A stretch of DNA of 64,000 nucleotides from Bradyrhizobium daqingense (GTDB lineage: Bacteria; Pseudomonadota; Alphaproteobacteria; Rhizobiales; Xanthobacteraceae). Below, piece by piece: positions 11,080 to 19,507 of the stretch. The position numbers and the translations under genes were made by a program. Each line of letters starts with the position of its first letter. Positions within the stretch are counted from its first letter, which is position 1. The notes under the pieces are model-generated. The model saw only the letters and a program-made list of their open reading frames with translations. It had not been told where the DNA came from and did not search any database. The DNA is taken from the NCBI RefSeq assembly GCF_021044685.1, contig NZ_CP088014.1, positions 7,612,001-7,676,000 of the forward strand, given 5' to 3'.

Positions 11080-11300
11080 GCGGGAACTCATTAGAGGAAT
11101 TGCTCCGCAGCGAGCTCGATGCGGCCCTTGCGCGGCCGCGCTACGGACGCGGCATGAAGGCCGGCCATGAGGGAACGCCCCGTTACGGGCATCGACACGG
11201 CAGCCAGCCGCGGTCGCTGACCGGTAGCTTCGGGTCGATTAAAATCGCGGTCCCGCGTGCGCGGCTTGACACCCGCGATGGGGGACGACCGAATGGAAGA
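11080..11300 (+). pseudogene. IS256-family transposase, N-terminal scrap
   Basis: The frame reads LDAALARPRYGRGMKAGHEG then RHGSQPRSLTGSFG and IKIAVPRARLD, the N-terminal DNA-binding part of an IS256 (mutator) transposase. It stops at about 11295, where a minus-strand IS3 fragment begins. Confidence 0.6.
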
Positions 11301-11314
11301 GCCAATTGCTGCGG

Positions 11315-11413
11315 GCTTGCAAGGATCGCCTCAGCCCTGCCGAAGTAGACATCGACAGGAGTGAGGTTGTCGATGCTCTCATGATAGCGGACGTGATTGC
11401 AGTGTTCGACGAA
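11315..11413 (-). pseudogene. IS3-family OrfB, C-terminal scrap
   Basis: The minus-strand frame gives FVEHCNHVRYHESIDNLTPV and DVYFGRAEAIL, the end of an IS3-family integrase. It abuts the IS110 fragment directly. The shared bases near 11408-11413 mark the junction. Confidence 0.75.
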
Positions 11414-11494
11414 CCGGGACGAAGCGCATGGTATTGCGCGCGACAGCTTCGCTGATCGCCTCTGCGTCGGCAGCATCAGTCTTCCCGCGCTTGA
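11408..11494 (-). pseudogene. IS110-family transposase, part downstream of the group II intron (3' exon)
   Basis: Minus-strand codons read KRGKTDAADAEAISEAVARN and TMRFVPVR, a conserved stretch of IS110-family DEDD transposases. The part is cut off by the IS3 scrap after RFVPVR. Joined to the exon ending at 15654, it restores an unbroken IS110 frame across the intron site. Confidence 0.85.
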
Positions 11495-11558
11495 GTAGAG
11501 TCGAGGAGAGGCGCGGTGATGCGCTTGTTGCGCGTTCCGTTTCCTCTCCCCGCTCATC

Positions 11559-11592
11559 AAACCGGACGTGCGGTTTTCCCGCATCCGGCTTT
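11559..11592 (-). ncRNA. group II intron domain V
   Basis: On the minus strand AAAGCCGGATGCGGG pairs with CCGCACGTCCGGTTT around a GAAAA-type loop. It forms the 34-nt catalytic hairpin with the AGC triad at its 5' side, placed just after the maturase stop as in other bacterial introns. Confidence 0.85.
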
Positions 11593-12233
11593 CCGACAGG
11601 TTTCGTCACAAGGCGCACGTCGGCGACACTTTGCGCACGCGGTTCAGCACAAGTACGCCAGGGTTCCCATAGATCTGATCAGAGAACCGTCTGACGCCAC
11701 GTCCTGGCGTCTTATGTCGTCTGCGCAGAAAGGCGAGCACGCGGTCAAAGACGTGTCGATCAACGGCCTGATGAGCCGTAGCAAGCGAGCCATAGCTGAA
11801 GTAAGCGGACCAGCCGCGCAGAAGGCGGTTCAGTCGTGCTTGTACTTCGGGCCAAGCGCCCTTGTTGCCCGGCGTCAGCAGTTCGCTGACCTTCCTCTTG
11901 ATCCGCAGCACGCTTTTCTTCGACGGAGCCGCGCCAAGATACCACCGCCCCCCATTGCGGAAGTGGCGGGGTCCGAGCGTGTACCCAAGGAAGTCAAAGC
12001 TTTCCAATCGGGCATTCTTCACCGAGGTTTTAGTCTCGTTGAGTGTCAGCCCAAGCTTGGTCATCACCGCTTTCGTCCACGTCAATGCGTCTTCCGCGTG
12101 GCCGCGGCTGAGAATGACGAAGTCGTCGGCATAGGAGATAATCTGGCCATGGAATGCTTCACACCGACCGCTGAGACGCCAATGCTTCAGGAACCGGTTC
12201 ATGTAGATGACGGAGAGCAGCGGACTGATGGCT

Positions 12234-12255
12234 CCCTGAACGCAAAAGATAACTT
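12234..12255 (+). repeat. left terminal inverted repeat of the recombinase element
   Basis: A 22-bp sequence beginning CCCTGAACGCAAAAGATA is exactly complementary to 14438-14459. Outside it lies GGCT, against GGTT at the other end. Confidence 0.9.
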
Positions 12256-12336
12256 CCGCTTTGAACGCGTCATCGTCGGCTGGCGTGATAGAGCCGTTGT
12301 TGATTTGAGACGCAAAAGGTAATACCGTTATGTCAT

Positions 12337-12666
12337 ATGATTCGATCGACGCAAGCGCAGAAAGCCGAGCGGCTGAGGGCGGCGCGACGCTTGCTCGCGA
12401 AGAAAATCGGCATGGCGGAGGCGGCCTTGGTGCTGTCGCGCGAAAGCGGCTTGTCGCTGCGGCAGGCCTATCGCTATCTCGAAGTGGCCAAAAGCAGGGA
12501 GCGGCTCCTTCCCGCGCCGCAGCCATCAGTGACGCTCTCCCTGAAGATGCCGGCCGATCTTGCCCAAAAACTCCAGACGCATGCGACGGCTTCCAGGCTT
12601 TCGGCAAGCGAGGTGATGCGCCGAGCGGTGGCCGCTTATCTCGCGTCTGTCCGCGAAGATGGCTGA
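12337..12666 (+). CDS. small DNA-binding protein of the recombinase element (HTH plus ribbon-helix-helix)
   Basis: The product is 109 residues. The N-terminal half (AERLRAARRLLAKKIGMAEA, then LSLRQAYRYLEVAK) looks like a helix-turn-helix. The C-terminal half (SVTLSLKMPADLAQKLQTHA, then SEVMRRAVAAYL) has the ribbon-helix-helix pattern of CopG-type repressors. It lies first in the element, next to an internal copy of the terminal-repeat core, so a role in binding the ends or repressing the recombinase is my inference. Its stop overlaps the next ATG (ATGGCTGA at 12659), suggesting translational coupling. No close family name is known to me. Confidence 0.7.
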   Translation: MIRSTQAQKAERLRAARRLLAKKIGMAEAALVLSRESGLSLRQAYRYLEVAKSRERLLPAPQPSVTLSLKMPADLAQKLQTHATASRLSASEVMRRAVAAYLASVREDG

Positions 12667-12958
12667 GCGGCGAAAAAAACGCGACGTTCGACTCGAATTT
12701 GCGTTCGATCGCCTCGTCGCCGTCAAACTTGAACAGGTTTACGAAATTCTCGTTCCAGATCAGGTGCGCTTCGCGCGCGCTGGCGCCGATGTGACGGGAG
12801 GCGAAGATGAAGACCGCCGCGATTTACGCCAGAGTGTCGTCGGACAAACAGAAGGAGGAGAACACGATCGCCAGTCAGACGAGCGCGCTGATCGCTTTCG
12901 CGCGCGAGCAGAACTGCGACGTGCCGGCGGAATGGGTGATCGAAGACGACGGCTATAG
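12659..12958 (+). CDS. possible second small protein of the recombinase element
   Basis: The frame starts ATGGCTGAGCGG, overlapping the previous stop, and reads MAERRKKRDVRLEFAFDRLV then EQVYEILVPDQVRF before running 150 bases into the recombinase gene in another frame. The part before 12807 looks protein-like (charged N-terminus, amphipathic helix). The part inside the recombinase gene looks like a shadow. It may be a real coupled gene or an open frame that only links the two genes. Confidence 0.4.
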   Translation: MAERRKKRDVRLEFAFDRLVAVKLEQVYEILVPDQVRFARAGADVTGGEDEDRRDLRQSVVGQTEGGEHDRQSDERADRFRARAELRRAGGMGDRRRRL

Positions 12959-14564
12959 CGGCGCGAGCTTGTTGCGCCCCGGACTTGAACGACTGCGCGA
13001 CCTCGCCGCAGAAGGGCGGATCCAAGCCGTGCTCGTCTACGCTCCCGATCGGCTGAGCCGGCGCTATGCGCATCAAATCCTTCTTATCGAAGAGTTCGCG
13101 CGCGCCGGCGTCGAAGTCTTGTTCATTCGCTCGAGACGGGCAGCGACGCCGGAAGACGAGCTGCTGCTGCAGTTTCAGGGCATGATCGCCGAATATGAAC
13201 GCGCGCAAATCCTGGAACGGTCGCGGCGAGGGAAGCGCCATCGCGCCCTTCAAGGCCAAGTGAGCGTGCTTTCCGGCGCTCCGTTTGGCTATCGCTACAA
13301 GCGCAAGACCGATCACTCTGCCGCCTATTATGAGATCGACGAGCGACAGGCCGGTATCGTGCGCTGGGTCTACGAGCTTTACACCGCAAAAAGCCACAGC
13401 ATCGGCGCCATCACGCGCCTGCTCAATGAGCGCCAGATTCCGACAGCCAAAGAAACAGGCCGCTGGGAGCGCTCGACGGTCTGGGCGATGCTGCGCAATC
13501 CCGCGTATAAAGGAACGGCCTGCTTTGGCAAGACGCGGATCGCGCCGCGCATGCGTGTGACGCGGCCGTTGCGATTGCGCGGCGGCGTCGCTCCTCGCAA
13601 TAGCGCAAATCATGAGCTTCCTCGCACAGAGTGGATCGAAATCCCTGTGCCGACCATCATCAGCGAAGAGACCTTCGCATTGGCGAACGAGCTTTTGGAA
13701 GCCAACAAGAAGCATGCCCCGCGACGCACGATCACGCCGAGCGCCCTGCAAGGATTGTTGAGCTGCGCCAAATGCGGCTATGGGCTCTATCGCACCTCGA
13801 CCAGGTCGAGCGCTCGAACCATCCATTACTACCGCTGCTTGGGCTCGGATGGCTGGCGCCGGCTCGGCGGGCCGGTCTGCGACAGTCGCCCGACGCGCCA
13901 GGATTTGCTGGACGAGGTGGTATGGAAAGAGATCGCGCGTTTACTTGAAGACCGACAGCTCATCGAAGACGAACTTGAGCGCCGGCTCAAGGCGGCGCGC
14001 AACTCCGATCCCACACAGCGCCGGGAGGAAACGCTTCGCCGCGATCTTGCGCGTTCCCGGAAAAGCATCGAGCGTCTCCTCACGGCCTATCAAGAGAGCC
14101 TTCTCTCACTTGAAGAGCTGCGCAGTCGCATGCCCGATTTGCGTAGCCGCGAACAGGCTTGCTTGTCGGCGCTGCAGGCGATCGAAGACCAATCGCAGGA
14201 GCAGGAGGTTTGTCTGCGTCTCGCTGAATCCGTGACTAGCTTCCTCGAGCGCCTCCGCTCGTCCGTCGGCGCGCTCGATATAATCGAACGCCAACGCGTG
14301 CTGCGCCTTCTCGTGAAGGAAGTCCTCGTTGGCGACGACAAGATCGTCATCCGCCACTCCATCCCCCTCCCACCCACCCCTCCCGGTGGAAAGGCGCCCG
14401 GCGCCGCCAATAGCTCCGTGACCGCTCCCCCACCGCAAAGTTATCTTTTGCGTTCAGGGAACCATGACACCCCCCTGTGGCGTGCCACACTTGTTGCTCT
14501 TACCGCCGCTCATGCGCCGTTTCCCGTTGCTATCCCGCTCCTCGACCGGTACTCGCAGCCATAA
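12807..14564 (+). CDS. large serine recombinase
   Basis: The product is 585 residues. The start ATG at 12807 is preceded by GGAGG at 5 bases. The resolvase-type catalytic domain (about 1-150) has Ser11 in YARVSSDKQ as nucleophile and the arginines of YAPDRLSRRY. The Recombinase domain (about 170-290, APFGYRYKRKT to RSTVWAMLRNPAYKG) follows. A zinc ribbon (CAKCGYG, then Cys in YRC and VCDSR) and a coiled coil (about 390-480) complete the layout of a large serine integrase or transposase. The frame does not stop inside the element. It reads through the right inverted repeat and uses a stop in the interrupted maturase gene, adding about 35 foreign residues (from NHDTPLWRATLV on). Confidence 0.9.
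   Translation: MKTAAIYARVSSDKQKEENTIASQTSALIAFAREQNCDVPAEWVIEDDGYSGASLLRPGLERLRDLAAEGRIQAVLVYAPDRLSRRYAHQILLIEEFARAGVEVLFIRSRRAATPEDELLLQFQGMIAEYERAQILERSRRGKRHRALQGQVSVLSGAPFGYRYKRKTDHSAAYYEIDERQAGIVRWVYELYTAKSHSIGAITRLLNERQIPTAKETGRWERSTVWAMLRNPAYKGTACFGKTRIAPRMRVTRPLRLRGGVAPRNSANHELPRTEWIEIPVPTIISEETFALANELLEANKKHAPRRTITPSALQGLLSCAKCGYGLYRTSTRSSARTIHYYRCLGSDGWRRLGGPVCDSRPTRQDLLDEVVWKEIARLLEDRQLIEDELERRLKAARNSDPTQRREETLRRDLARSRKSIERLLTAYQESLLSLEELRSRMPDLRSREQACLSALQAIEDQSQEQEVCLRLAESVTSFLERLRSSVGALDIIERQRVLRLLVKEVLVGDDKIVIRHSIPLPPTPPGGKAPGAANSSVTAPPPQSYLLRSGNHDTPLWRATLVALTAAHAPFPVAIPLLDRYSQP
14438..14459 (-). repeat. right terminal inverted repeat of the recombinase element
   Basis: This is the inverse copy of 12234-12255 with no mismatch over 22 bp. 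The recombinase reading frame passes straight through it. Confidence 0.9.
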
Positions 14565-15653
14565 CTTAATCAGCCGCAGCACATTCCGGTCGACGATGCG
14601 TCGGGCCACCGATTTGAGGAGGTCCGAGTGCGGTATCGTGTCGAAGTATTTCGACAAATCGGCGTCAACAACATCTGTGTAGCCCCGGCACATAAGCCGG
14701 TGCACTTCCTTGACGGCATCGACCGCGTTGCGGCGCGGGCGATATCCATAAGCTCCGTCCTCAAAATCCGCCTCGAAGATCGGTTCCAGCACGATCTTTG
14801 CAGCAGCTTGGACGACCCGGTCCCGGATTGTTGGGATACCGAGCGGACGTTCGCCGCCGCCGGGCTTCGGGATCATCACCCGCCGCACCGGATCGGGCCG
14901 ATAGGTCTTCGTGACGAGTTCATCGCGCAGGCCAGCCAACCATGCTTCGAGTCCCGACGCGTCGATCTGTTCGAAAGTTATTCCGTCCACTCCCGGCGCA
15001 CCCGCGTTGGCGCGGGCCAGCTTGTAGGCATGGCTCAGAATGTCCTCGCGGCAGATCTTGTCGTACAGCACGTAGAAGCGGAAGGCAGGCTCCGCCTTCG
15101 CCTTACAATAAAGCTTTCTTTCTCTGAAGGCTCCTGATCTTATCGGGCGTTTCAAGGCTCATCGCCAATCTACCCTTTCCCTCGCCATCTTCAAAAGCGC
15201 ACCTGAAGTCAGGGTCCTTTCCTCCGCCGGAATTACCCGGTTTCATCGGTACCTTTGACCCTGTCCGACTCCCGTCCGGTCCATCGACTACTCAATGCTG
15301 AAGGCGCGACCTTCGACCAAGACGGGTCTCCCCCGATTACCCGTACTACCTTTCCAACGTGCCGTGCCCATTACCCCGGTGAACCAGACAGGTGCGTGCG
15401 TCGATTGCTTCCCTGTCCGCACGGCCTTCCCCGCCATACGATCGGGTCGGCATTCACATCGTAACTTTCGAGGCGTGCTCAGGCTTCACTCACGTTACGG
15501 CCCGCTGGATTGCTCGGCCGCCTAAAGCGACCTTTGTCACGAGGCTTCGATCCGTCCGATTGCTCGTCCAAACCGCTCGTCAGCTACCAGATCAATCGAC
15601 AACTCTCTGGGTGGATCCTTCCTCCACTGGTAATACGCGCCGTCGGGGCGCAC

Positions 15654-15740
15654 CGAATGGCTTCACATATTGAGGTAGCAGCAGTTTGACGTCATGACCC
15701 AAAGCCGCGATCTCGCGCGCCCAAAACCGACATGGCTGAA
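15654..15740 (-). pseudogene. IS110-family transposase, part upstream of the intron (5' exon)
   Basis: The minus strand ends WAREIAALGHDVKLLLPQYV then KPF and the first base of the next codon, directly before the intron's GTGCG. This is the conserved segment before VKRGKNDAADAEA in IS110 transposases. Further upstream the frame degenerates, so only this stretch can be assigned. Confidence 0.8.
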
Positions 15741-15871
15741 GTGGAACAGTTCTGCGCGTTCGTCGAACTCGAGCTTTCCCAGCACAGCCGTGACCGCCTG
15801 CCCGCTATTGCGCGCCTCGGTCGTGGTGGTGACGTCCCCCGACGTGACCCGCATGCGCCGCTATCCGTGCC

Positions 15872-18325
15872 TCAGAAGCCGATTGCGATCGTCCCGAATG
15901 TTCGTAGACCTATACTTAGCATGTAGGTCTCATTCAAGACGGGGGGCACGCCGCCTACCGTATAATTGTAGGATTTCAGATAGTTCAATCCCAGCACCAA
16001 GCAATCGTCGACATAGCCGGCACCGACCACATACTGGTTGATCTCGTTGGCCTCGAGGTCCCAGCGCGCCGAGCCCGTGACCACCCAGTTGGTCGCGACC
16101 TTCAGCGAGCCGGTGGTGAGGATGCCTTCGCGGCGGGTCAGATAGCCGAGCTCCGGCTGTGCCGCGTAGTTGCCGTACATCACGCTGATCGACCAGCGAT
16201 CGAAGTTGGCGCGGCCTTCGGCCTCGAAACGCTGGACGTTCCAGGTCTGCTCGTCCATGCGGGAGCGGACGCTGAAGGTGTAGGTGCGGTTGGGCGAGTA
16301 GTCGATACTCGCCACGTAGTCGGAGCGGGGCTTGTCGAGACCGGAATCGAGGCCCGTGTTGATGGAGTCCCGGACCGCGTAGGAGTTCATGCCGAACAGC
16401 TGGTAGGACTGGCCGAACAGCACCTTGGCCGCGCCGCCCTTGTCGAACTGCGTGGTGGCCTGCACGCCGACATTGGCGCGGCCGCCGCCCTCGACGCGGT
16501 CGTAACCGGAGAACTTGTCGACGCTGAACAGGTTCGACGTTTCGAATACAAAACTCTGCGCATCCTCGTTGGGAAACTTGCCGGCATAAGTCTCGTTCGG
16601 GCGGATGATGATCTGCGCGATCGGCTCGACGGTGGTCGAGCCCCAGGGCTGAACGTTGATGAAGGGATAGCGGTATTCGAGGCCGACCGTCGGCATCAGG
16701 CGGAATGCCTGGGTGTCGCCGACCGGTAGGTAGTTCGACACGCCCGGCTGGTTCGAGACCGAGGAGTTGATTGCATCGGCGCGCAGGCCGGCGAACGGCG
16801 TCCAGATCTGGCCGAGCGGGTCGGTGAAGGATTTGCGCCACTGCGCTTCCGCCGACAGGCGGGTATAGGTGCCGGGGAAGCCGCGCAGCAGGCACTGCGA
16901 TGGCGTGCGCGCGAGCGGATCGGCCGACGCCGTCGTGCACAGGCTGTTGGTGTTGGCGAGCGTGGTGATCGGATCGATCACGGCGCTGTCACGCGACAGG
17001 TTGACGGAGTTGGTCTTGTAGCTGAACTCGCCGCCGAACACCGGATAGTTGAGCACGTTCGAGTAGTCGATCACGGGGTAGACGATCGGGACCTTGTCCT
17101 GGTTGCCCGAGAAGCTCCGCCAGTACATCGTGCGCGCATCGAAGAAGCTGCGATTGCCGGCGCCGGTCAGATAGAGCTGCGAGACCGCGTCGGTCGGCAG
17201 GTTCAGGAACGAACCGAGCGGGTCACGGTACTGCGACAGGCGGTAGTCCGAGAAGAAATAGTAGTCGGACATCACGACGCCGTCCCAACCCCAGACCCAT
17301 TTGTCGTTCAGCGCGAACTGACCCTTGGTCTCGACGGCGCCGCGCCACTGGCGGTCGCCGGGCTGCCCGGCGAAGGCGCCGCGATCGAGCTGGTCGATGC
17401 CGTAAGCACGGATCTGGTAGGCGCCGCCCATCAGGCGCTGGCGGAACTCCGCCTGGAACAGCACGCCCTGCCTGGAGGTGATGCGCGGGTTGAAGGTCAC
17501 GTCCATATCGGGCGCGATCGCCCAGTAGAACGGGACCTCCACGCCGTAGCCGTAGCCCGTGTTCGAGGTGAAGCCCGGCATCAGGAAGCCGGACTTGCGC
17601 TTCACGGTCGGGTCGGGCGTCGAGAAGTAGGGCATGTAAGCGAGCGGCACGCCGAAGAACTCGAGCTGCGCCGTCTCGAAGTACAGCATCTTCTCCTGCT
17701 GGTCGTGGATGATGCGGGCACCCTTGACCTGCCAGAGCGGTGGCTTCTTCGGATCGTCCTTGCACGGAGCGCAGGCCGTGTAGACGCCGTTCTCGAACAC
17801 GGTGTAGTTGCCGCTGGAACGGTCGGCGCGCGTTGCGGCCATCCGTGTCCGGTCGGCGGTATCGACCCGGAGCGAACCGACGAATCCGTCGCGATAGTCG
17901 TCGGACAGATCGATCGTCTCGGCATAGGTGATCTTGCCCTCGGCATCCGTCATGCGGATGTTGCCTTCGGCATGGAGCCGCTTGGTCTTCTGGTCGTAGG
18001 CGACCTTGTTAGCCTCGACGCTGGTGCCGTTGTAGAACAGCTGGACGTTACCGACCGCCGAGATCCGCGAATTATTGTAGTCGTAGACGACCTCGGTCGC
18101 CTGAACCAGCATCTGGTTGTCGTTGGCGGCCTTCGGCGGCTTCGGACGCGGCGGCTGCGTATTGTAGGAGACGTTCTGCGCCGATGCCTTTACGACGGGG
18201 CCGAAACCAGTCGCGATGACAACGGCTATGGCAAGCAAGCAGTCGCAGACTAGCGACGTGAAGAGCCACGGATCGTGCCCTGGCGCAACCGCAGTCAGTT
18301 TGTGACGATGCGCAGCCACAGCCAC
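15872..18325 (-). CDS. lptD: LPS-assembly outer membrane protein LptD
   Basis: The product is 817 residues, full length for an alphaproteobacterial LptD. The GTG start at 18325 is preceded by GGAAAGG. A signal region (LLAIAVVIATGFGPVV..ASAQ) leads to the periplasmic OstA/LptA-like domain (about 65-200: MLVQATEVVYDYNNSRISAV, VEANKVAYDQKTKRLHAEGN) and then the large beta-barrel (from about 280), ending in Phe (GTIAIGF). LptD with LptE inserts LPS into the outer leaflet. Cysteines are few, as expected outside enterics. The usual neighbours (surA, pdxA, ksgA, lptFG) are absent and both sides are mobile DNA, so I infer an island-borne extra copy. It has no frame defect. Homology search against the genome would show whether it is the only copy. 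Confidence 0.92.
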   Translation of the reverse strand: MAVAAHRHKLTAVAPGHDPWLFTSLVCDCLLAIAVVIATGFGPVVKASAQNVSYNTQPPRPKPPKAANDNQMLVQATEVVYDYNNSRISAVGNVQLFYNGTSVEANKVAYDQKTKRLHAEGNIRMTDAEGKITYAETIDLSDDYRDGFVGSLRVDTADRTRMAATRADRSSGNYTVFENGVYTACAPCKDDPKKPPLWQVKGARIIHDQQEKMLYFETAQLEFFGVPLAYMPYFSTPDPTVKRKSGFLMPGFTSNTGYGYGVEVPFYWAIAPDMDVTFNPRITSRQGVLFQAEFRQRLMGGAYQIRAYGIDQLDRGAFAGQPGDRQWRGAVETKGQFALNDKWVWGWDGVVMSDYYFFSDYRLSQYRDPLGSFLNLPTDAVSQLYLTGAGNRSFFDARTMYWRSFSGNQDKVPIVYPVIDYSNVLNYPVFGGEFSYKTNSVNLSRDSAVIDPITTLANTNSLCTTASADPLARTPSQCLLRGFPGTYTRLSAEAQWRKSFTDPLGQIWTPFAGLRADAINSSVSNQPGVSNYLPVGDTQAFRLMPTVGLEYRYPFINVQPWGSTTVEPIAQIIIRPNETYAGKFPNEDAQSFVFETSNLFSVDKFSGYDRVEGGGRANVGVQATTQFDKGGAAKVLFGQSYQLFGMNSYAVRDSINTGLDSGLDKPRSDYVASIDYSPNRTYTFSVRSRMDEQTWNVQRFEAEGRANFDRWSISVMYGNYAAQPELGYLTRREGILTTGSLKVATNWVVTGSARWDLEANEINQYVVGAGYVDDCLVLGLNYLKSYNYTVGGVPPVLNETYMLSIGLRTFGTIAIGF

Positions 18326-19497
18326 TAACCTTTCCGTCGGGTCAGCAAGGCCAACAATCTGATGAAGCGGCCAACGCAGACTGGCGGCCAGACCGAAGTC
18401 TCCAGTTGCATGAACTCACACTTACTTGACGTCCTGATACAACTAGCCACAACAGCGAGCAGGAAAATGGTGAACACGTTACCTTAAATTCTCGGCATCG
18501 AGCCGTAGCACTGGCTCCAGCCCTCTTGCGGTTGCGCAGAAACCCTCGGCAATCGACGCGAACCGCTACGCTGAAATCTCTTCAAGTCGGCCTCGCTTCG
18601 GCCCAGGGAATTCGTGCTGAAGGCGTCGCGCTGGAAGGTTTGCGGAAGCATGTGATGGCTGATCTGACGGGTTATCAGGTTCATCCGAACCGAACTATGC
18701 CTGGAAGCACAGCTACTGGAGCAAGCTGCGAGAGCCCAGGAGCAGCAGCAGCGCTATGGGCGGAGCGCGAAATGCCGATCGCGGAGAAACTCCGCGTCTC
18801 CGATAGGCGATCTTGGGCGGCAGCTTTTTCAGCAAAGGGATCAGGAACACGAGCAGTCCGCGCTCATTGGCCAAAGCTTTGACGAACTGTCGGTCCGCCG
18901 ACCATGCCACTTGGTTCGCGTGGGTCGTTCCGATATCTGTCAGCTGCGACCTACTCCGAAGGATGCTGATCTGTTGTTGTTGCGGCGAATATGCCAGCTG
19001 CTTGCTAATCGGCCGTTTCACGCCCCCCGGCGCATGACGGCCATTATGCGGGCCGGGAGCCATGCGGTGAAGCGCGAGCGGGTGAAACCGTTGATGTGCA
19101 GAATGGGAAGGCTCAGGCCGAAGCCGCGAATAACGCAACCGTCGGGGCCAGAGGCCAATGTTGTGTTCTGCTCCGCCGTTTGCGGATTGGTGCCAGAGGA
19201 TCAGACACAGCTTCACTGCTGGCCCAAAGTCGGCCGGGCCGGCCTGCCGCGGGCTAGAAGCGCAATGGTTGTGGCTTCCCAAAGACGAACTCCAGATCGC
19301 ATCATGCACTCCGCTGCCCCTTCCTGTCCAATAACGAGCGCCTGCGCAAACGAAGCAAGCTGCGTGCCGCTCGAAGATGGAGATCCTCAAGCGGGTTTGT
19401 TCATGGTACATGCGTCCGGTTGTGGACATTGGTCCGAACCAGACAATCGAGTCCTTGGCAGTGATATCGGTAGTTGGTGGAACGCACGATTGCACTA
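18326..19497. other. unassigned region between lptD and an IS element
   Basis: Open frames exist on both strands (minus 18713-19495, 260 codons; plus 18911-19498) but their composition looks like out-of-frame GC-rich DNA and I recognise no motif. It may be decayed coding DNA belonging with the effector remnant beyond the IS at 19498-20331. Confidence 0.3.
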
Positions 19498-19507
19498 GGG
19501 TCCAGAC

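Larger units (their letters stand above)
12230..14463 (+). mobile_element. serine-recombinase element with terminal inverted repeats
   Basis: Both ends carry the same sequence in inverse orientation. A perfect 22-bp repeat begins CCCTGAACGCAAAAG at 12234-12255 and is matched by 14438-14459. Including GGCT and GGTT outside, it reaches 26 bp with one mismatch. The element sits inside the TPQGG/AISPLL motif of the maturase gene. Comparison with the expected codons suggests a 2-3 bp target duplication (AT or CAT). An imperfect internal copy of the repeat core (ACGCAAAAGGTAAT) lies at 12310-12323. Contents are a small HTH/RHH protein, a possible second small ORF and a large serine recombinase. Large serine recombinases normally use non-identical att sites, so IS-like inverted ends are unusual. 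Confidence 0.8.
11606..15155 (-). pseudogene. ltrA: group II intron reverse transcriptase/maturase, split by insertion
   Basis: The N-terminal part (15155 to about 14464) holds RT blocks 0 to 4: GVDGITFEQID, RPLGIPTIRDRVVQAA, YGYRP and DADLSKYFDTIPH. It breaks inside the conserved CGTPQGG motif. The C-terminal part (about 12233 to 11606) resumes with AISPLLSVIYMNRFLKHW, then the catalytic YADD, the thumb/X maturase region and an HNH-less end (GVLVLNRVRKVSPTCAL). The halves are separated by the serine-recombinase element. With that removed, the protein is about 440 residues, the usual length for this family. The start may lie further upstream than 15155. Confidence 0.9.
11495..15653 (-). mobile_element. 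group II intron, interrupted by a 2.2-kb element
   Basis: The 5' end is GTGCG at 15653-15649 and the 3' end is CTCTAC finishing at 11495. Removing 15653-11495 joins CCATTCG to TCAAGCGCGG, giving the IS110 residues YVKPFVKRGKTDAADAEAI in one frame, which fixes both splice sites. A 34-nt domain V lies at 11592-11559. A domain VI-like stem (GGGGAGAGG pairing with CCTCTCC) follows. The intron encodes a reverse transcriptase/maturase. Without the insertion at 12230-14463 the intron is about 1.93 kb, a normal size. GAATG at about 15449 could pair with the exon end (IBS1 CATTCG) as part of EBS1. The IEP is broken, so mobility is probably lost; splicing in trans is possible. Confidence 0.9.

Noticed and set aside
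15930..16940. 336-codon minus frame overlapping lptD, and similar long frames at 17223-17765 and 17705-18253
   Set aside because: They lie in other frames of the lptD coding region, have Arg/Ala/Pro-rich shadow composition and no motifs.
18940..18965. GTCAGCTGCGACC on the plus strand upstream of the NopD-like remnant
   Set aside because: The TCG block is out of register and it lies far from any start.
18713..19495. 260-codon minus frame as a gene
   Set aside because: No ribosome binding site, no domain, and low-complexity composition typical of out-of-frame DNA.
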